Positions 26,493-34,868 of a stretch of DNA of 64,000 nt are shown one piece after another. Made by a program: the position numbers and the translations under genes. Positions within the stretch are counted from its first letter, which is position 1, and each line of letters begins with the position of its first letter. The stretch comes from Caballeronia peredens (lineage in GTDB: Bacteria; Pseudomonadota; Gammaproteobacteria; Burkholderiales; Burkholderiaceae). The notes beneath the pieces were generated by a model, which saw only the letters and a list, made by a program, of their open reading frames with translations, ran no database searches and was not told the origin of the DNA. Where the stretch lies: NCBI GenBank assembly GCA_001544595.2, contig FCOH02000005.1, positions 1 to 64,000 on the forward strand, written 5' to 3'.

Positions 26493-27253
26493 TGCGTGCG
26501 TTCCTTCGGATTCTTCAGGCGATTTTTTTCTTGCGGACGGTTTTCGATCAGCGTGAGCACCATGCCGACGACGACGCCCACGAGCACTGCCGCGAGCAGT
26601 CCGAGCTTGTACGGCCAGCCCTGCCACGCGAACGACAGCACGCCCGAGGCGAGCGCCGCCGCGACGAAACGCAGCGCGACCAGCTGCGGCACGATGATCG
26701 CGATGAACGTGGCGACCATCGCGAAGTCGAGTCCGAGCGACTTCAGGCCGGGAAACGCCGCGCCGAACAGCAGGCCGACGAGCGTCCACAACTGCCAGTT
26801 CAGATACATCGAGACGCCCGAGCCGAAGAAATAGTGCGGACCGGTTTCGCCCGGCGGGCGCTTTTGATAATGCGCGTACGCGACGGCGAACACTTCGTCG
26901 GTGAGCACGCCCGCGAGCGCCCAGCGCCAGCGTCGCGGCAGATGCGCGACATAGGGCGCGAGCGTCGCCGAGTAGAGCACGTGACGCAGATTGACGACGA
27001 GCGTCGTCGCCCAGATGACGGCGAAACTCGCGTGCGACGCGATCAGGCCGACCGCGATGAACTGCGCCGAGCCCGCGAAGACCGCGAGCGACATGAGCTG
27101 GCCGTGCCAGAGCGAGAGCGGACTGGCGGTGACGAGCGTGCCGAAGATCACGCCGAAAGGCGCAGCGCCGACCATCATCGGGATGGTGTCGCGCGCGCCG
27201 GCGGCGAATTCGCGCAGCGCGGCGCCGGATGGCTGAACAGGTGTTGCTTTCAA
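26489..27253 (-). CDS. azlC: AzlC-family branched-chain amino acid exporter, large subunit
   Basis: 254 residues, about seven hydrophobic segments, with the family opening GARDTIPMMVGAAPFGVIFGTL and the conserved LRHVLYSATLAPYV stretch. Forms an inner-membrane complex with AzlD. The start at 27253 follows a GGAGGATAT-type site. The divergence-free spacing of 90 bases after the AraC gene on the same strand suggests the regulator may control the pair, or be co-transcribed. Confidence 0.9.
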   Translation of the reverse strand: MKATPVQPSGAALREFAAGARDTIPMMVGAAPFGVIFGTLVTASPLSLWHGQLMSLAVFAGSAQFIAVGLIASHASFAVIWATTLVVNLRHVLYSATLAPYVAHLPRRWRWALAGVLTDEVFAVAYAHYQKRPPGETGPHYFFGSGVSMYLNWQLWTLVGLLFGAAFPGLKSLGLDFAMVATFIAIIVPQLVALRFVAAALASGVLSFAWQGWPYKLGLLAAVLVGVVVGMVLTLIENRPQEKNRLKNPKERTQ

Positions 27254-27343
27254 AATATCCTCCTATGTAAGCGAGGATACGCAAAACGCCGCCTCGACTG
27301 CTTGTACGTTCTTGCGCTTCGCCGCAGCGCGCGTCGGGTCCGG

Positions 27344-28165
27344 TCAGCGCCAGCGGCCCGGCGGCACGCCGAAGGCACGCTTGAAATGGCGCGTGAAATG
27401 GCTTTGGTCGGTGAAGCCGCTCGCCGCCGCGACATCGGTGACGGACGCGCCCGCGCGCAACGCCGGCAGCGCGCGCACGATGCGCATCTGGTTGCGCCAC
27501 GCATGCGGCGCGAGCCCCGTTTCGCGCGTGAAGAGGCGCGCGGCGTGAAAGGTCGAGAGGCCGACCGTCTGCGCCAGTTCGGCGAGCGTCAGAGGTTCGA
27601 GCAGATCGTCGGCGAGGCGGGATTTCATCGTGGCGACGCGGTGCGCATCCGCGGCGAGCGGTTCGATGTCGACACGTTCCAGCGCATGGCGGCCGACCAG
27701 CGTCGTCACGGCATCGACGAGCGCCATTTCGGCCGCGAGCGGATCGGCGCCGCCTTCCAGCAGGTGATGCGCAATGACGAGCCGCCGCGCGAGATCGGCA
27801 TCGCGGATGATGTCATCGGGAAACCACGGCGAGGCCGCGGGCCGGCCGGCCATCTCCCGCGCGACGTTTTCGACGAACGGCACCGGCAGATAGAACACGC
27901 GATAACGCCAGCCCGCATCGACGGCGCGCGCGCCCGTATGCACTTCGCCCGGATTGATCACCGGCACCGAGCCCGCCTCGGCGACATGGCGCGCGCCGCG
28001 ATAATCGAAGCACTCCGCGCCCGCCTCGATGACCGGGACCGTGTAGGCGTCGTGCCAGTGCGGCGTGAATTCGTGGTCGTAGTACTCGGCGGTGACCATG
28101 TCCGCGTCGGGCACGAGCGGCGAGCGCCAGTAGCGTGCTGCATCGCGGAAATGGGCGGCATTCAT
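27344..28165 (-). CDS. AraC-family transcriptional regulator
   Basis: 273 residues. The N-terminal cupin-like half (about 20-110: HEFTPHWHDAYTVPVIEAG, VINPGEVHTG) would bind an effector; the C-terminal half (about 165-265) carries two helix-turn-helix motifs, including LTLAELAQTVGLSTFHAARLF and SVTDVAAASGFTDQSHFTRHFKRAFGVPPG, the AraC/XylS signature. Located just upstream of azlCD on the same strand, it is a likely regulator of amino acid export. Confidence 0.88.
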   Translation of the reverse strand: MNAAHFRDAARYWRSPLVPDADMVTAEYYDHEFTPHWHDAYTVPVIEAGAECFDYRGARHVAEAGSVPVINPGEVHTGARAVDAGWRYRVFYLPVPFVENVAREMAGRPAASPWFPDDIIRDADLARRLVIAHHLLEGGADPLAAEMALVDAVTTLVGRHALERVDIEPLAADAHRVATMKSRLADDLLEPLTLAELAQTVGLSTFHAARLFTRETGLAPHAWRNQMRIVRALPALRAGASVTDVAAASGFTDQSHFTRHFKRAFGVPPGRWR

Positions 28166-28239
28166 GGCGCAAGGATCGAACGGAAAGCGGAATCGCTCAG
28201 TTTACAACTTTGCCGGCCGCCGGGACGGACGCTTGTGCG

Positions 28240-28728
28240 TCACTTGACCGGTATGGTCGTGCCTTCGGGCACCGGCACCGCCGTCACGCTGTTCTTCGGG
28301 CTTCCGGTCGCGATGCGGTCGCTGTAAGTCAGATAGACGAGCGTATTGCGCTTCGCATCGACGATGCGCACCACATGCAGCGTCTTGAAGATGAACGACA
28401 TGCCCGCGGAAAACACGTCGCTTTTCTGCTTGAGCGGCTCGGCGATTTTGATCGGCCCGACCTGCCGGCACGCGATCGACGCTTCCGTCGGGTCTTCGGC
28501 GATGCCGAGCGTGCCTTTCACGCCGCCCGTGCGCGCCCGCGATACGTAACAGGTCACGCCCTGCACGAGCGGATCGTCATAAGCATCGACCGAGACGCGA
28601 TCCGAGCCGGTAAAGCGGAAATTGGTGTTGACGCTGGCGATTTCCTCCGCGTGCGCGGTTGCCGCGCCGCAGAGAGTCGCGAGCAGAGTGGCGAGCGATG
28701 CAGCCAATGCGAGGACGGAGCGTTTCAT
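28240..28728 (-). CDS. creA: CreA family periplasmic protein
   Basis: 162 residues from the ATG at 28728; GAAGG sits 6 bases upstream, whereas it would abut the ATG at 28734. A signal peptide ends near AHAEE. The CreA core is clear: GSDRVSVDAYDDPLVQGVTCYVS, EASIACRQVGPI and FKTLHVVRIVD, with a pair of cysteines that could form a disulfide. Precise function of the family is unknown. Confidence 0.9.
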   Translation of the reverse strand: MKRSVLALAASLATLLATLCGAATAHAEEIASVNTNFRFTGSDRVSVDAYDDPLVQGVTCYVSRARTGGVKGTLGIAEDPTEASIACRQVGPIKIAEPLKQKSDVFSAGMSFIFKTLHVVRIVDAKRNTLVYLTYSDRIATGSPKNSVTAVPVPEGTTIPVK

Positions 28729-28744
28729 CGTCATCCTTCGGAAA

Positions 28745-28775
28745 AGAGAAAGGGCGTCGTATTGTATCGACGCCC
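28745..28775 (-). terminator. Rho-independent terminator of the microprotein gene
   Basis: On the minus strand GGGCGTCG / CGACGCCC form an 8-bp stem around an 8-base AT loop, followed by TTTCTCTTTTCC. It lies 35 bases past the microprotein stop, isolating that gene from creA. Confidence 0.75.
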
Positions 28776-28809
28776 TCGGCTCTTTTGATGCATCGCGCGG
28801 CGCTTCGGA

Positions 28810-28884
28810 TCAGTGAAAGATCAGGTACAGGATCACCAGCACCACGACCGGTACGCCGAGCAGCCATCCGAGTAGATAAGGCAT
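28810..28884 (-). CDS. 24-residue single-pass membrane microprotein
   Basis: Starts ATG at 28884, ends TGA at 28810. A strong GGAGG ribosome site lies 6-7 bases upstream and a rho-independent terminator follows. The peptide begins MPYLLGWLLG and is one continuous hydrophobic helix ending IFH, enough to span the inner membrane once. Similar tiny proteins exist in E. coli (for instance YohP-like), usually stress-linked and acting on larger membrane complexes; the function here is unknown. Confidence 0.6.
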   Translation of the reverse strand: MPYLLGWLLGVPVVVLVILYLIFH

Positions 28885-29016
28885 GTCATCCTCCATTCGC
28901 GTGTTTGTGTTCGACGATTTCAGTATCGCGATGGAGGCGGGCCGGCGTTAGCCGTGCGCGTCCGAAATCTGTGTAGGCCTTGTCCTATCGAAACTTACGA
29001 ATACTTTACGAATTGG

Positions 29017-29790
29017 TCATTTCATTCCGATCATTCCATTCGCGGATTGCGCCGGGCGGCCCGTGCGGGCCGGACGATCGCGATACAGCGTGCGCACGTA
29101 GTCCAGATGCGCGCCCGCGCATTCCCGCGCCCGCGCCGGATCGCGCGCGACGATGGCATCGAAGATCGCGCGATGCTGCGAGAGCAGGTTCGCTTCGACT
29201 TCGTCGTCGTAATCGACGAGACGGTGCGACGTGAGCATCGACTCGCGCACCAGTTCGTTGAGCCCGTGCATCACATGCGTCAGCGCCACGTTGTGCGTCG
29301 CGTCCGCAATCGCCAGATGAAACGCCGCATCCTTTTCCGCGATGCGCGTGCTTTTCTCGGCGACGGCGGCCTGCAGCGCATCGAACGCAGCCGCGATGCG
29401 CGCGAGATCGACGGGCGTCGCGCGTTCGGCGGCGTAGGCGGTCGAAAGCGTCTCCAGGCCGTGACGCAGTTCCAGCACGTCGGCGCTCGCGTTGGGCTGC
29501 TGTTCGAGAAGCGCCGCGAGCGGATGCGACACGAGCGGCGCCGTCACATCCGACACCACAAAACCGCCGCGCCCGGCCGCACGGATGAAGCCGTCCGATT
29601 CGAGCCGGATCAGCGCCTCGCGCAGCGACGGCCGCGACACGTTCAGTTGCTCGGCCAGATCGCGCTCGGCGGGCAGCCGCTGGCCGGGCAGAAGGCTGCC
29701 AGTCGAGATCAGTTCGCGGATCTGCCCGGACACGACATCCGAGATGCGCACGCGGGCGTAGGAATGCGATTGGACGGGCTGAAAGGTCAT
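29017..29790 (-). CDS. FadR/GntR-family regulator, probably of the lut operon
   Basis: 257 residues. N-terminal winged helix (about 12-80; RLPAERDLAEQLNVSRPSLREALIRLESDGFI) and C-terminal FCD domain (about 95-225) with Asp/His residues in the helical bundle (DAAFHLAIADATHN, LVDYDD, LLSQHRAIFDAI) that usually hold a metal and bind a carboxylate ligand. It is divergent from lutABC and a perfect FadR-type palindrome lies between them, so it is likely an LldR/LutR-like L-lactate sensor. Confidence 0.85.
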   Translation of the reverse strand: MTFQPVQSHSYARVRISDVVSGQIRELISTGSLLPGQRLPAERDLAEQLNVSRPSLREALIRLESDGFIRAAGRGGFVVSDVTAPLVSHPLAALLEQQPNASADVLELRHGLETLSTAYAAERATPVDLARIAAAFDALQAAVAEKSTRIAEKDAAFHLAIADATHNVALTHVMHGLNELVRESMLTSHRLVDYDDEVEANLLSQHRAIFDAIVARDPARARECAGAHLDYVRTLYRDRPARTGRPAQSANGMIGMK

Positions 29791-29866
29791 CGGTCAGAAG
29801 TGAAGGCGAATGCGTGTCCGGGTTCGACACGGCGAGTTTGACACGAAAGAGCCATCTCTTTAAAGT

Positions 29867-29881
29867 CTTGGTCAGACCAAG
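29867..29881. promoter_or_regulatory. FadR-type operator between regulator and lutABC
   Basis: CTTGGTCAGACCAAG is a perfect 6-3-6 inverted repeat of the TGGT-N3-ACCA type recognised by FadR-subfamily GntR regulators such as LldR/PdhR. It lies 38 bases before lutA and 77 bases before the regulator gene, so it could control both. Confidence 0.75.
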
Positions 29882-29919
29882 CTTACCAAAAAGCCCGTTC
29901 ATCCCCGCACTCGGACCTC

Positions 29920-30663
29920 ATGAAAGTTGCCCTGTTCGTTCCCTGTTTCATCGACGCTTTCTATCCGCAGGTCGGCATCGCCACGCTTGAATTGCTCGAG
30001 CGACTGGGGCTCGATGTCGACTATCCGCAGGACCAGACGTGCTGCGGCCAGCCGATGGCCAACAGCGGCGCGCACAAGGACGCCGCCGGCGCGGAGCGCG
30101 TGTTCGCGCGCAATTTCGCCGATTACGATTACGTCGTCGGGCCGTCGGCGAGTTGCACGCACCACGTGCGCGAACATTTCACCGCGATCGAGCAGACGAG
30201 CGCCGTGCAGAAGGTTCGCCGCAACACGTACGAACTCGTCGAATTCCTGCACGACGTGCTCGACGTGCGCGAGTTTCCGTGGGCCGAGTTTCCGCATCGG
30301 GTCGGGCTGCACAACAGTTGCAGCGCGGTGCGGCATCTGCGCGAGACGTCGAATTCGGAAGTCGCGGCCGCGCCTTTCTCGAAGCCGCGCGCGCTGCTCG
30401 AACGCGTGAAGGGCATCGAGTTCGTCGCGCCGGCGCGTCCCGACGAATGCTGCGGCTTCGGCGGCACGTTTTCCGTCACCGAGGAAGCCGTCTCCGTGCG
30501 CATGGGGCAGGACAAGGTGCGCGATCACGTCGGCGCGGGGGCGGAGTACATCGTGTCGGGCGACATGTCCTGCTTGATGCATCAGCAGGGCTGCGCCGAA
30601 CGGCTGAAACTCGACGCGAAGTTCATCCATATCGCACAGGTTCTGAACGGAGCGCGCGCATGA
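29920..30663 (+). CDS. lutA: L-lactate oxidation complex, (Fe-S) subunit LutA
   Basis: 247 residues with two CCG-type heterodisulfide-reductase-like motifs: QTCCGQPMANSG (about 46) and ECCGFGGTFSV (about 184), which bind an unusual iron-sulfur cofactor. With LutB and LutC it oxidises L-lactate to pyruvate and feeds electrons to the respiratory chain. Its stop overlaps the lutB ATG as ATGA. Confidence 0.92.
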   Translation: MKVALFVPCFIDAFYPQVGIATLELLERLGLDVDYPQDQTCCGQPMANSGAHKDAAGAERVFARNFADYDYVVGPSASCTHHVREHFTAIEQTSAVQKVRRNTYELVEFLHDVLDVREFPWAEFPHRVGLHNSCSAVRHLRETSNSEVAAAPFSKPRALLERVKGIEFVAPARPDECCGFGGTFSVTEEAVSVRMGQDKVRDHVGAGAEYIVSGDMSCLMHQQGCAERLKLDAKFIHIAQVLNGARA

Positions 30664-32063
30664 GCAAAACCGTGAGCAAGACGGTTCGCATCGACCACGC
30701 CAAAGCGGCCGGCGCGTTTCTGCAGAAGCCGGATCACGTCGCGTTCCACGACAAGCGTCTGTGGGACTTGCGCACGAAGCGCGACGCGCAGGCGCACGGC
30801 ATAGTCGAATGGGAGACGCTGCGCGATCTCGCATCGGGGATCAAGGAGCACACGCTGTCGAATCTCGCGGACTACATCGCGCAGTTCGCCGATCAGGCCG
30901 CGCAAAACGGCGTCGTCGTGCACTTCGCCGCCGATGCGCAGGAGCACAACGAACTCGTCTACCAGCTGATGAGCGAGCGCGGCATGACATCGCTCGTCAA
31001 GAGCAAGTCGATGCTCACCGACGAGTGCTACATGCGCGACTATCTGGAGCCGCGCGGCATCACGGTGATGGAAACCGATCTCGGCGAGCGCATCCAGCAG
31101 CTCGATCACCAGGACCCGAGCCATATGGTCGTGCCGGCCGTGCACAAGCTGCGCGCGGACGTGGCCGAGCTGTTCGGCAAGACCATCGGCACCGATCCGA
31201 AGAACAGCGACATCCACTATCTCGCCGAAAGCCAGCGCATGAACACGCGGCCGTATTTCGTGCGCGAGAAGACGGCGGGCATGACCGGCTGCAACTTCGC
31301 GGTGGCGGAGACGGGCACGGTGGTCGTCTGCACGAACGAGGGCAACGCGGATCTGTCGGCGAACGTGCCGCCGCTGCATATCGCGTCGATCGGCATCGAG
31401 AAGCTGATTCCGACCATCGCCGATCTGGGCGTGTTCGTGCGCATGCTGTCGCGCAGCGCGCTCGGTTCGCCGATCACGCAGTACACGTCGCACTTTCGCG
31501 CGCCGCGGCCGGGCACGGAGATGCACTACATCCTCGTCGACAACGGCCGCTCCGAGCGTCTCGGCATGGACGACTTCTGGTACTCGCTCAAGTGCATCCG
31601 CTGCGGCGCGTGCATGAACACGTGTCCGGTGTATCGGCGCAGCGGCGGCCTGTCGTATGGCGGCACGTATTCCGGGCCGATCGGCGCGATCATCAACCCG
31701 ACTTACGATCTGAAGCGCTACAGCGCGCTGCCGTTCGCCTCCACGATGAACGGCAGTTGCACCAACGTGTGTCCGGTGAAGGTGAATATCCACGAGCAGA
31801 TCTACAAGTGGCGCGCGGTGATCGCGGAGCAGCACGAAGTGCCGTTCGTGAAGCAGGAAGTGCTGAAGATGGCGGGGCGCCTGCTCGCGAGTCCGACGCT
31901 CTATCGCGCGACCGTGGCCTCGCTCGGCGGCGCGCTCAAACGTCTGCCCAACTTCGTGCTCTACAACCCGCTCAACATCTGGGGACGCCAGCGCGACTTG
32001 CCCGAAGCGCCCGCCGAAACTTTTCACGAGTGGTACAAGAAAAACCGGAAGCCCGCCAAATGA
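30660..32063 (+). CDS. lutB: L-lactate oxidation complex, ferredoxin-like subunit LutB
   Basis: 467 residues. An N-terminal LUD domain (about 70-290) precedes two 4Fe-4S clusters marked by CIRCGACMNTCPVYRR (about 313) and CTNVCPVKVNIHEQI (about 363). The start ATG overlaps lutA and the stop overlaps lutC in the same ATGA pattern, giving a tightly coupled operon. It transfers electrons from the lactate-oxidising unit. Confidence 0.93.
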   Translation: MSKTVSKTVRIDHAKAAGAFLQKPDHVAFHDKRLWDLRTKRDAQAHGIVEWETLRDLASGIKEHTLSNLADYIAQFADQAAQNGVVVHFAADAQEHNELVYQLMSERGMTSLVKSKSMLTDECYMRDYLEPRGITVMETDLGERIQQLDHQDPSHMVVPAVHKLRADVAELFGKTIGTDPKNSDIHYLAESQRMNTRPYFVREKTAGMTGCNFAVAETGTVVVCTNEGNADLSANVPPLHIASIGIEKLIPTIADLGVFVRMLSRSALGSPITQYTSHFRAPRPGTEMHYILVDNGRSERLGMDDFWYSLKCIRCGACMNTCPVYRRSGGLSYGGTYSGPIGAIINPTYDLKRYSALPFASTMNGSCTNVCPVKVNIHEQIYKWRAVIAEQHEVPFVKQEVLKMAGRLLASPTLYRATVASLGGALKRLPNFVLYNPLNIWGRQRDLPEAPAETFHEWYKKNRKPAK

Positions 32064-32641
32064 CGACTCGCGATGCGTTTCTATCGAAGATCCGCGCGGC
32101 GCAACCCGCGTCGCGGCCGCGCCCCGACGTGCCCGTTTTCCCCGCGCCCGACGGCGACCTGAAGGCGCGCTTCAGCGAGGCGCTCGCCGCGATGGGCGGA
32201 ACCTGCGTCGAGGCGGCGAGCCTCGCCGACGCGAACGCGCTCATCGCGGCGCGCTTTCCGGAGGCGAAGGTGATCGCGTCGGCGGTGCCGGGCATCGACG
32301 GCACGCGCAAGCTGTCGCCCGATACCGTGCCGGCGTCGCTTCAGGACGTCGATGTCGGCATCGTGCGCGGGCGCTTCGGCGTCGCGGAAACGGGCTCGGT
32401 CTGGTTCAGCGAGCGCGAGTACGTCGTGAATGCGATCGGTTATCTCGCGCAGCATCTCGTCGTGCTGCTCGATCCGTCGCAGCTCGTCGAAGGCCTGCAA
32501 CAGGTTTATCGACGGCCGGATTTCGCGGAGGCGCGCTATGCGGTGCTCGTGACCGGTCCGTCGGCGACGGCGGATATCGAAGGCGTCCTGATTCGCGGCG
32601 CGCAGGGCGTGCGCTCGCTGACGGTCGTGTGGCTCGCGTGA
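32060..32641 (+). CDS. lutC: L-lactate oxidation complex subunit LutC
   Basis: 193 residues, a single LUD (DUF162) domain with the family motif GVAETGSVWFSE (about 113) and the C-terminal VTGPSATADIEGVLIRGAQG. Third and last gene of lutABC; stop overlaps no further gene, and the convergent lpxO ends 13 bases away. Confidence 0.92.
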   Translation: MTTRDAFLSKIRAAQPASRPRPDVPVFPAPDGDLKARFSEALAAMGGTCVEAASLADANALIAARFPEAKVIASAVPGIDGTRKLSPDTVPASLQDVDVGIVRGRFGVAETGSVWFSEREYVVNAIGYLAQHLVVLLDPSQLVEGLQQVYRRPDFAEARYAVLVTGPSATADIEGVLIRGAQGVRSLTVVWLA

Positions 32642-32653
32642 CGCCGCGCGCCT

Positions 32654-33556
32654 TCAGTGCTTCCAGAAGATCGCCACGACGATACCGCCGAACAGCAACC
32701 ACTTGACGATGTAATACACGGTCCGGTTCCACGCCTTCAGCCGCTTGCCGACGAGCCGGATCGAATAGAGATACTTGAACGCGCGATTCAGCCCGCCGGT
32801 GCGATCGCCGGTTTCGTTCGGCGACGCGGCCGCGCGCATCAGAAAGCCGCCGACCGCGCGATTGATCGTCTGCGCCCAGCGGTATTTCATCGGCCGCTCG
32901 ATGTCGCAGAACAGGATGATGCGGTCTTGGTCCGTCCTGTTTTCCGCCCAGTGCAGATAGGTTTCGTCGAACACGACTGCCTCGCCGTCGCGCCACGAAT
33001 AGCGTTCGCCGTCGACGATGATCGCGCAGCCGTCGTCGTTCGGCGTCACGAGCCCGAGGTGATAGCGCAGCGATCCCGCATACGGATCGCGATGCAGCGT
33101 GAGCGTGCCGCCGGGCGGGAGCATCGCGAACATGGCGGCCTTGACGGTCGGAATGTCCCGCAGGATTGCGAGCGTCTGCGGACACAGCGCCTGCGCGGAC
33201 GGATGCGGGCGGTCATACCATTTCAGGTAGAAACGCCGCCAGCCGCGCCGGAAAAACGAGTTGAAACCGATATCGTTGTATTTCGCCGCCGCCTGGATCT
33301 TGCTGGCTTCGTGCAGCGCGATGGCCTCGGCGCGGATGATTTCCCAGTGCGCGCCGAGCGGCGCGAGTTCGGGAAAGAGCGACGGCTGGAGATAAGGCGT
33401 CGATGGCACGCGCGAGAACAGGTAGACGAATCCGTTCAGCGGCGACATGAAGGTGGAATGGTCTGAAAGCTGCCGGAAGAAGCCGTGCCGGACCTTGCCG
33501 CGCCAGTGCGTATAAGCGGCGCAGACGATGAAGATGAATAACACCAGCCAGCGCAT
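32654..33556 (-). CDS. lpxO: LpxO-like lipid A hydroxylase (Asp/Asn beta-hydroxylase family)
   Basis: 300 residues with an N-terminal membrane anchor (1-17), and another hydrophobic segment near the C-terminus (about 278-297). The Fe(II)/2-oxoglutarate double-stranded beta-helix carries HRDPYAGSLRYHLGL (His-x-Asp) and the distal His in FDETYLHWAENRTDQDR, with a downstream Arg for 2-oxoglutarate. LpxO adds a 2-hydroxyl to secondary acyl chains of lipid A at the inner membrane, altering stress and peptide resistance. Confidence 0.88.
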   Translation of the reverse strand: MRWLVLFIFIVCAAYTHWRGKVRHGFFRQLSDHSTFMSPLNGFVYLFSRVPSTPYLQPSLFPELAPLGAHWEIIRAEAIALHEASKIQAAAKYNDIGFNSFFRRGWRRFYLKWYDRPHPSAQALCPQTLAILRDIPTVKAAMFAMLPPGGTLTLHRDPYAGSLRYHLGLVTPNDDGCAIIVDGERYSWRDGEAVVFDETYLHWAENRTDQDRIILFCDIERPMKYRWAQTINRAVGGFLMRAAASPNETGDRTGGLNRAFKYLYSIRLVGKRLKAWNRTVYYIVKWLLFGGIVVAIFWKH

Positions 33557-33870
33557 GTTTTTCCTCCTTTGCGCTCAATCGCCGCCATTCTTCGACATTC
33601 AGAAATTATACAAACGGATAAACAAAATCTGCTTGGGTGGTCGCGAGCCTGGCTGGCTGGCGCGGGAGGGGAGGTTCGTCCATCGCGATGTCCGCTTCGG
33701 CATTGCGCCCCGATTTGCGTTGCGTCGCGGGAAAGGCGAGCAATATCGCGCGGACGCGATCGGAATCGGTGTCTTTGCTGCGGACGGGAGCGGGGAATCG
33801 CGGGCTTGCGCCGGCGCGTCCACGAAATTCTGCGGCGCACATGCAACGCGCAAAAGCAAAAGTCCAATGC
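33557..33870. other. Intergenic region, no supported gene
   Basis: Several open frames of 60-140 codons overlap here on both strands, but none has a ribosome site, conserved motif or favourable codon usage. It separates lpxO from the tRNA-Asn pair. Confidence 0.5.
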
Positions 33871-33897
33871 AAAAAGCCCAGTCATGTGACTGGGCTT
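33871..33897 (-). terminator. Terminator after the downstream tRNA-Asn
   Basis: Minus-strand stem AGCCCAGTCA/TGACTGGGCT followed by five T, 15 bases past the tRNA 3' end. Confidence 0.85.
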
Positions 33898-33911
33898 TGC
33901 GTGGAAGCTTT

Positions 33912-33987
33912 TGGCTCCCCGACCTGGGCTCGAACCAGGGACCTACGGATTAACAGTCCGGCGCTCTACCGACTGAGCTATCGGGGA
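33912..33987 (-). tRNA. tRNA-Asn (GTT), copy 2
   Basis: 76 nucleotides including an encoded CCA. The acceptor TCCCCGA pairs with TCGGGGA; D-arm AGCTCAGTCGGTAGAGC and T-arm TGGTTCGAGCCCA are canonical. The anticodon at nucleotides 34-36 is GTT, reading AAC/AAU. Identical to copy 1. Confidence 0.97.
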
Positions 33988-34013
33988 ACAACTGAAACAT
34001 CGACAACCGTGAT

Positions 34014-34038
34014 AAAAAACCCAGCCGGTTGCTGGGTT
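34014..34038 (-). terminator. Terminator between the two tRNA-Asn genes
   Basis: Minus-strand stem AACCCAGC/GCTGGGTT with a short CAACC-type loop, followed by six T. It separates the two tRNA copies. Confidence 0.85.
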
Positions 34039-34064
34039 ATTTGAAACCGTCTTGCTGGAGACTT

Positions 34065-34140
34065 TGGCTCCCCGACCTGGGCTCGAACCAGGGACCTACG
34101 GATTAACAGTCCGGCGCTCTACCGACTGAGCTATCGGGGA
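34065..34140 (-). tRNA. tRNA-Asn (GTT), copy 1
   Basis: 76 nucleotides with encoded CCA, same sequence as copy 2, anticodon GTT at nucleotides 34-36. About 120 bases upstream of the ferredoxin gene's 3' end, on the same strand. Confidence 0.97.
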
Positions 34141-34258
34141 ACATCTACAGCAGAGAAGCGGAATTATAGGGAGCCACTGCTAGTGTGTCAACGCAGAAAC
34201 GTCATTCAATACAATTTTTTGCGTCGAAATATGCGATAGCGGCGCGCTCCCGCGAATA

Positions 34259-34582
34259 TCAACGCTCCAGCAGATTGAGCTTGTCCTTCACGTCCTTGAA
34301 CTCGTCCGACTCGGGCAGCGGCGCCTTGGTCTTGGTAATGCTCGGCCAGTTGCGCGCGAGATCGGCGTTCAGTTCGGTGAAATGCTGCTGATCCCCGGGT
34401 ACATCTTCTTCGGCGTAGATCGCGTTGACCGGGCATTCGGCCACGCACACGGCGCAGTCGATGCACTCGTCCGGATCGATCGCGAGAAAGTTGGGACCTT
34501 CGCGGAAGCAATCCACCGGGCACACGTCCACGCAATCGGTGAACTTGCACTTGATGCAGCTTTCGGTCACAACGTGAGTCAT
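34259..34582 (-). CDS. fdxA: 7Fe ferredoxin FdxA
   Basis: 107 residues. The N-terminal SCIKCKFTDCVDVCPVDC and the following CIDCAVCVAECPV supply cysteines for one [3Fe-4S] and one [4Fe-4S] cluster, as in Azotobacter FdI-type ferredoxins. GGAG lies upstream of the ATG. A small soluble electron carrier, probably for housekeeping reductases; partners are not evident from neighbours. Confidence 0.95.
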   Translation of the reverse strand: MTHVVTESCIKCKFTDCVDVCPVDCFREGPNFLAIDPDECIDCAVCVAECPVNAIYAEEDVPGDQQHFTELNADLARNWPSITKTKAPLPESDEFKDVKDKLNLLER

Positions 34583-34868
34583 TCAGGCTCCTGCATGCGG
34601 AATTCGTGGGGGCGGCGCCCTGGGCGGCTGCATGGGCCGGGAGGTGCGCTTGCGGAAACGCGTATTGTAGCGTAATGAGAAAAACGGGCGCGAGCGCCGG
34701 ACCAGCGGGCTTTATATCGATTCGTGATTAATGTATGCACCATTCTCGAAAGAGCGGAGCATGCGAAATGCGGGCGGGAACATTCGGGTAACATGATCCC
34801 GAAGGCCCGGCGACACGCGGGCTCGACCCGGCGCGCCGTCCATTCGCGTGGAAGTTCCAGTCAGAACC

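Noticed and set aside
33528-33953. Open frames in the lpxO-tRNA gap
   Set aside because: No ribosome sites, several overlapping frames of similar quality, and one runs into the tRNA gene.
33912-34140. tRNA-Asn genes as an island attachment site
   Set aside because: No integrase, direct repeat of the tRNA 3' end or composition change nearby.
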